From the NCBI GenBank assembly GCA_030018645.1, contig JASEHX010000052.1:1-8593 (forward strand): a stretch of DNA of 8,593 nucleotides, in the 5' to 3' direction. Origin of the DNA: Candidatus Margulisiibacteriota bacterium (GTDB lineage: Bacteria; Margulisbacteria; WOR-1; O2-12-FULL-45-9). This document shows, piece after piece, positions 6,958 through 8,593 of the stretch. The position numbers and the translations under genes are program-made. Under the pieces are notes generated by a model, which saw nothing but the letters and a program-made list of their open reading frames with translations, ran no database searches and was not told where the DNA came from. How positions within the stretch are numbered: the stretch's first letter is position 1; every line of letters begins with the position of its first letter.

Positions 6958-6977
6958 TGCAAGCAAATGTTATAACA
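6944..6977 (+). promoter_or_regulatory. Repeat-rich putative control region of the export gene
   Basis: The 49-base gap before the export gene and the end of the previous gene hold a direct repeat AAATGTTAT (6944-6952 and 6965-6973), 21 bases start to start, close to two helical turns. The second copy lies partly inside a perfect palindrome, TGTTATAACA (6968-6977). Between the copies is TATAAT at 6953-6958, a possible -10, but no good -35 is visible. This could be a promoter with a transcription factor site; it could also be chance in AT-rich DNA. Confidence 0.3.
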
Positions 6978-6992
6978 CAATCCCCAATATCC

Positions 6993-6997
6993 GGAGG
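6993..6997 (+). promoter_or_regulatory. Strong ribosome binding site of the export gene
   Basis: GGAGG lies nine bases before ATG 7007 and is the best Shine-Dalgarno in the window. It fixes the start of the export protein and suggests independent, efficient translation, unlike the coupled genes upstream. Confidence 0.8.
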
Positions 6998-7006
6998 TAA
7001 ATATTT

Positions 7007-8593
7007 ATGAAGTTTCGCTGCTTGGTTGCTTATTTGATCCTTAGTTGTTTTTGCTTTGAGTCGGCATTTGCCGCGGTTTCTCCTGCTGATTATCAGACCT
7101 TTTTAAATACTCCCCAAGGCCGCGATATGCTGAAAAACGCCAAACCAGGACAGGAAGTGTCCATTGGCAAGAATGAAGCTAAACTGCAAGAACAGCCGGA
7201 AGCCGGCCAACCGGAAGAATTAACTGATATTGAAAAGCAATTTTCCAAGGTTGCTTCCCTTGAAGGCCTTTCTCAAATCAAACTTTTTGGTTATGACGCT
7301 TTCAAGCGCACAGCGGCCTCCTTTATCCCCGATCTAGATTCGCAAGTGCCGGCAGATTACATTGTTGGGCCGGGGGATTCCTTTAAGGTTACCCTCTGGG
7401 GGATTAGCGAAGGGATTTTTGATGTGACGGTCAATCAGGCCGGAGAAATTGTTTTGCCCAAAGTGGGGGTGGTATCAGTTGTCGGCGTGCGCTACGGCGG
7501 ATTACAGGACTACATCACCAAGCAGTTAAACCGCTATTACGAACAAATCAATGTCAATGTCACCCTGTCCAAGATAAAAACCATCCGGGTCTATGTGGTG
7601 GGGGAGGTAAACCAACCGGGCAGTTACACGGTAAGTTCGTTAAGCACGCTTTATTCAGCTCTATTCCAAGCCGGCGGGCCGTCCAAACAAGGTTCCTTGC
7701 GCAATATCAAGTTGCTGCGTGATGGCCGAACAATTGCCACAATTGATTTGTACAAGTTCTTGATTTACGGCGATAAGTCGCAGGACCGGGTTTTAGATTC
7801 CGGCGATACTATCTTTGTGCCCACCCGGGGGGATGTGGTTGCCATTACCGGCAATGTAAAACGCCCGGCAATTTATGAAATTAAAGGTAGGGCTGATTTA
7901 TCGGAATTATTACAACTGGCGGGCGGTTTTACTTCGCTAAGTTATCTAAACCGCATCCAGATTGACCGGGTGGTTGCCCACCAGAAAAGGATTATTCTAG
8001 ACCGCAATTTTTCTTCTGACACCGAACGGGCGAACTTTTCTGTACAGGATATGGACTTGGTTAAAGTATATCCGATCCTGGATGATGTCCAAAATGTGGT
8101 ATTTGCCCAAGGAAATTTTAAATATGTCGGACCATATGAATGGAAAAGCGGGATGAAACTAAAGGATATCATTTCATCAAAAGATGTTTTAAAGCCATTT
8201 TCATATTTGCCGAAAGCTGAAGTAGTAAGAATGGACCTGAAAACTTTCGATTCTTTAATTTATTCGATTGACCTTGAAAAGTTTTTTTCAGGGGATGAAA
8301 GCCAAAATATGACGTTAAGGCCGGGAGATAAAATATTTATTTCGACAGATTATAAGCCGCAAGCATCCGTGCTTTTAAAGGGTGAATTTAAATTGCCTGG
8401 GACTTATGTTATTGGGGAGGATGAGTGTTTAAGTTCGGTTATTAAAAGGGCGGGCGGATTTACAGAAGATGCTTATTTGTTTGGATCCGTTTTTATTCGC
8501 AAATCTGCGGCTAATCTTCAAGAAAATGCCCTTACGCGTCTTATCAATGATATGGAGAAAAAGATTGTGGAACAAGAAACTGCTGCTTTAATT
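7007..8593 (+). CDS. Polysaccharide biosynthesis/export protein, Wza-like, with signal peptide and SLBB repeats, 3' partial
   Basis: The frame is open from ATG 7007 to the window end with no stop: 529 residues are visible and more follow. The start has a strong GGAGG. Residues 1-22 form a signal peptide ending SAFA, with a signal-peptidase I site before Ala23; Cys14 and Cys16 sit in the hydrophobic part, but the ILSC context is a poor and unusually early lipobox. A low-complexity Gln/Glu/Pro segment spans about 57-75. The Poly_export (PES) domain is at about 116-190, beginning ADYIVGPGDSFKVTLWG. Four SLBB-like repeats follow: about 193-245 (VYVVGEVNQPGSYTV), 276-325 (VVAITGNVKRPAIYEI), 363-415 (VVFAQGNFKYVGPYEW) and 453-505 (VLLKGEFKLPGTYVI). 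Such proteins form or gate the outer-membrane/periplasmic channel for exported polysaccharide, usually with a Wzc-type partner. The repeat number exceeds that of E. coli Wza. GC falls sharply after about 8100. Confidence 0.93.
   Translation, partial: MKFRCLVAYLILSCFCFESAFAAVSPADYQTFLNTPQGRDMLKNAKPGQEVSIGKNEAKLQEQPEAGQPEELTDIEKQFSKVASLEGLSQIKLFGYDAFKRTAASFIPDLDSQVPADYIVGPGDSFKVTLWGISEGIFDVTVNQAGEIVLPKVGVVSVVGVRYGGLQDYITKQLNRYYEQINVNVTLSKIKTIRVYVVGEVNQPGSYTVSSLSTLYSALFQAGGPSKQGSLRNIKLLRDGRTIATIDLYKFLIYGDKSQDRVLDSGDTIFVPTRGDVVAITGNVKRPAIYEIKGRADLSELLQLAGGFTSLSYLNRIQIDRVVAHQKRIILDRNFSSDTERANFSVQDMDLVKVYPILDDVQNVVFAQGNFKYVGPYEWKSGMKLKDIISSKDVLKPFSYLPKAEVVRMDLKTFDSLIYSIDLEKFFSGDESQNMTLRPGDKIFISTDYKPQASVLLKGEFKLPGTYVIGEDECLSSVIKRAGGFTEDAYLFGSVFIRKSAANLQENALTRLINDMEKKIVEQETAALI

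Noticed and set aside
6958..7006. Rho-independent terminator between the oxidoreductase and export genes
   Set aside because: The only symmetry is a short AT-rich palindrome with no GC stem and no T run, so it is not a credible terminator.
7013..7054. Lipoprotein signal with Cys14 as in E. coli Wza
   Set aside because: The ILSC context has Leu at -2 and the cysteine is very early, whereas SAFA before Ala23 is a good signal-peptidase I site. A lipoprotein is not excluded.

Overview
The window looks like one stretch of a surface-polysaccharide (exopolysaccharide, capsule or O-antigen type) gene cluster from a diderm bacterium. All eight supported genes lie on the + strand with almost no intergenic DNA. 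The diderm inference rests on the last gene, a Wza-type outer-membrane export protein with a signal peptide and SLBB repeats. GC by hand count over sampled blocks is about 43% in the sugar genes, and TGA is used as a normal stop. The mix of a DUF2079 membrane protein, short-form RmlA, MNT/HEPN pair and multi-SLBB export protein is typical of uncultured environmental lineages (for example Omnitrophota- or Margulisbacteria/Saganbacteria-like), but the sequence alone does not fix the taxon.

Layout: 2-871, a 5'-truncated polyprenyl-phosphate glycosyltransferase of family GT2; 871-3426, an 851-residue DUF2079 polytopic membrane protein carrying a PA14-like domain and a C-terminal carbohydrate-binding-like domain; 3433-4164, a short RmlA-type nucleotidylyltransferase; 4176-5189, RmlB dTDP-glucose 4,6-dehydratase; 5225-5515 and 5512-5859, an MNT nucleotidyltransferase and its HEPN partner (MntA/HepT-type toxin-antitoxin); 5860-6957, an FAD-dependent oxidoreductase of the L-2-hydroxyglutarate oxidase family; 7007 to the window end, the polysaccharide export protein, cut by the edge.

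The likely logic is that RmlA and RmlB make dTDP-4-keto-6-deoxyglucose, the GT2 enzyme loads a sugar onto a polyprenyl carrier, the DUF2079 protein acts at the membrane (perhaps as a lipid-linked sugar transferase or glycan-binding protein), and the Wza-like protein helps secrete the polymer. The toxin-antitoxin pair is the odd member. It is AT-rich (mntA about 31% GC), has a good candidate extended -10 promoter inside the end of rmlB, and keeps all its catalytic motifs, so it looks like an acquired, self-regulated module inside the operon. Other points of interest are a base-composition break inside the export gene near 8100 and a cluster of direct repeats and a palindrome in the only real intergenic gap (6958-7006). 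No tRNA, rRNA, CRISPR array, insertion sequence or convincing terminator was seen, and no stretch over 300 bases lacks a gene.
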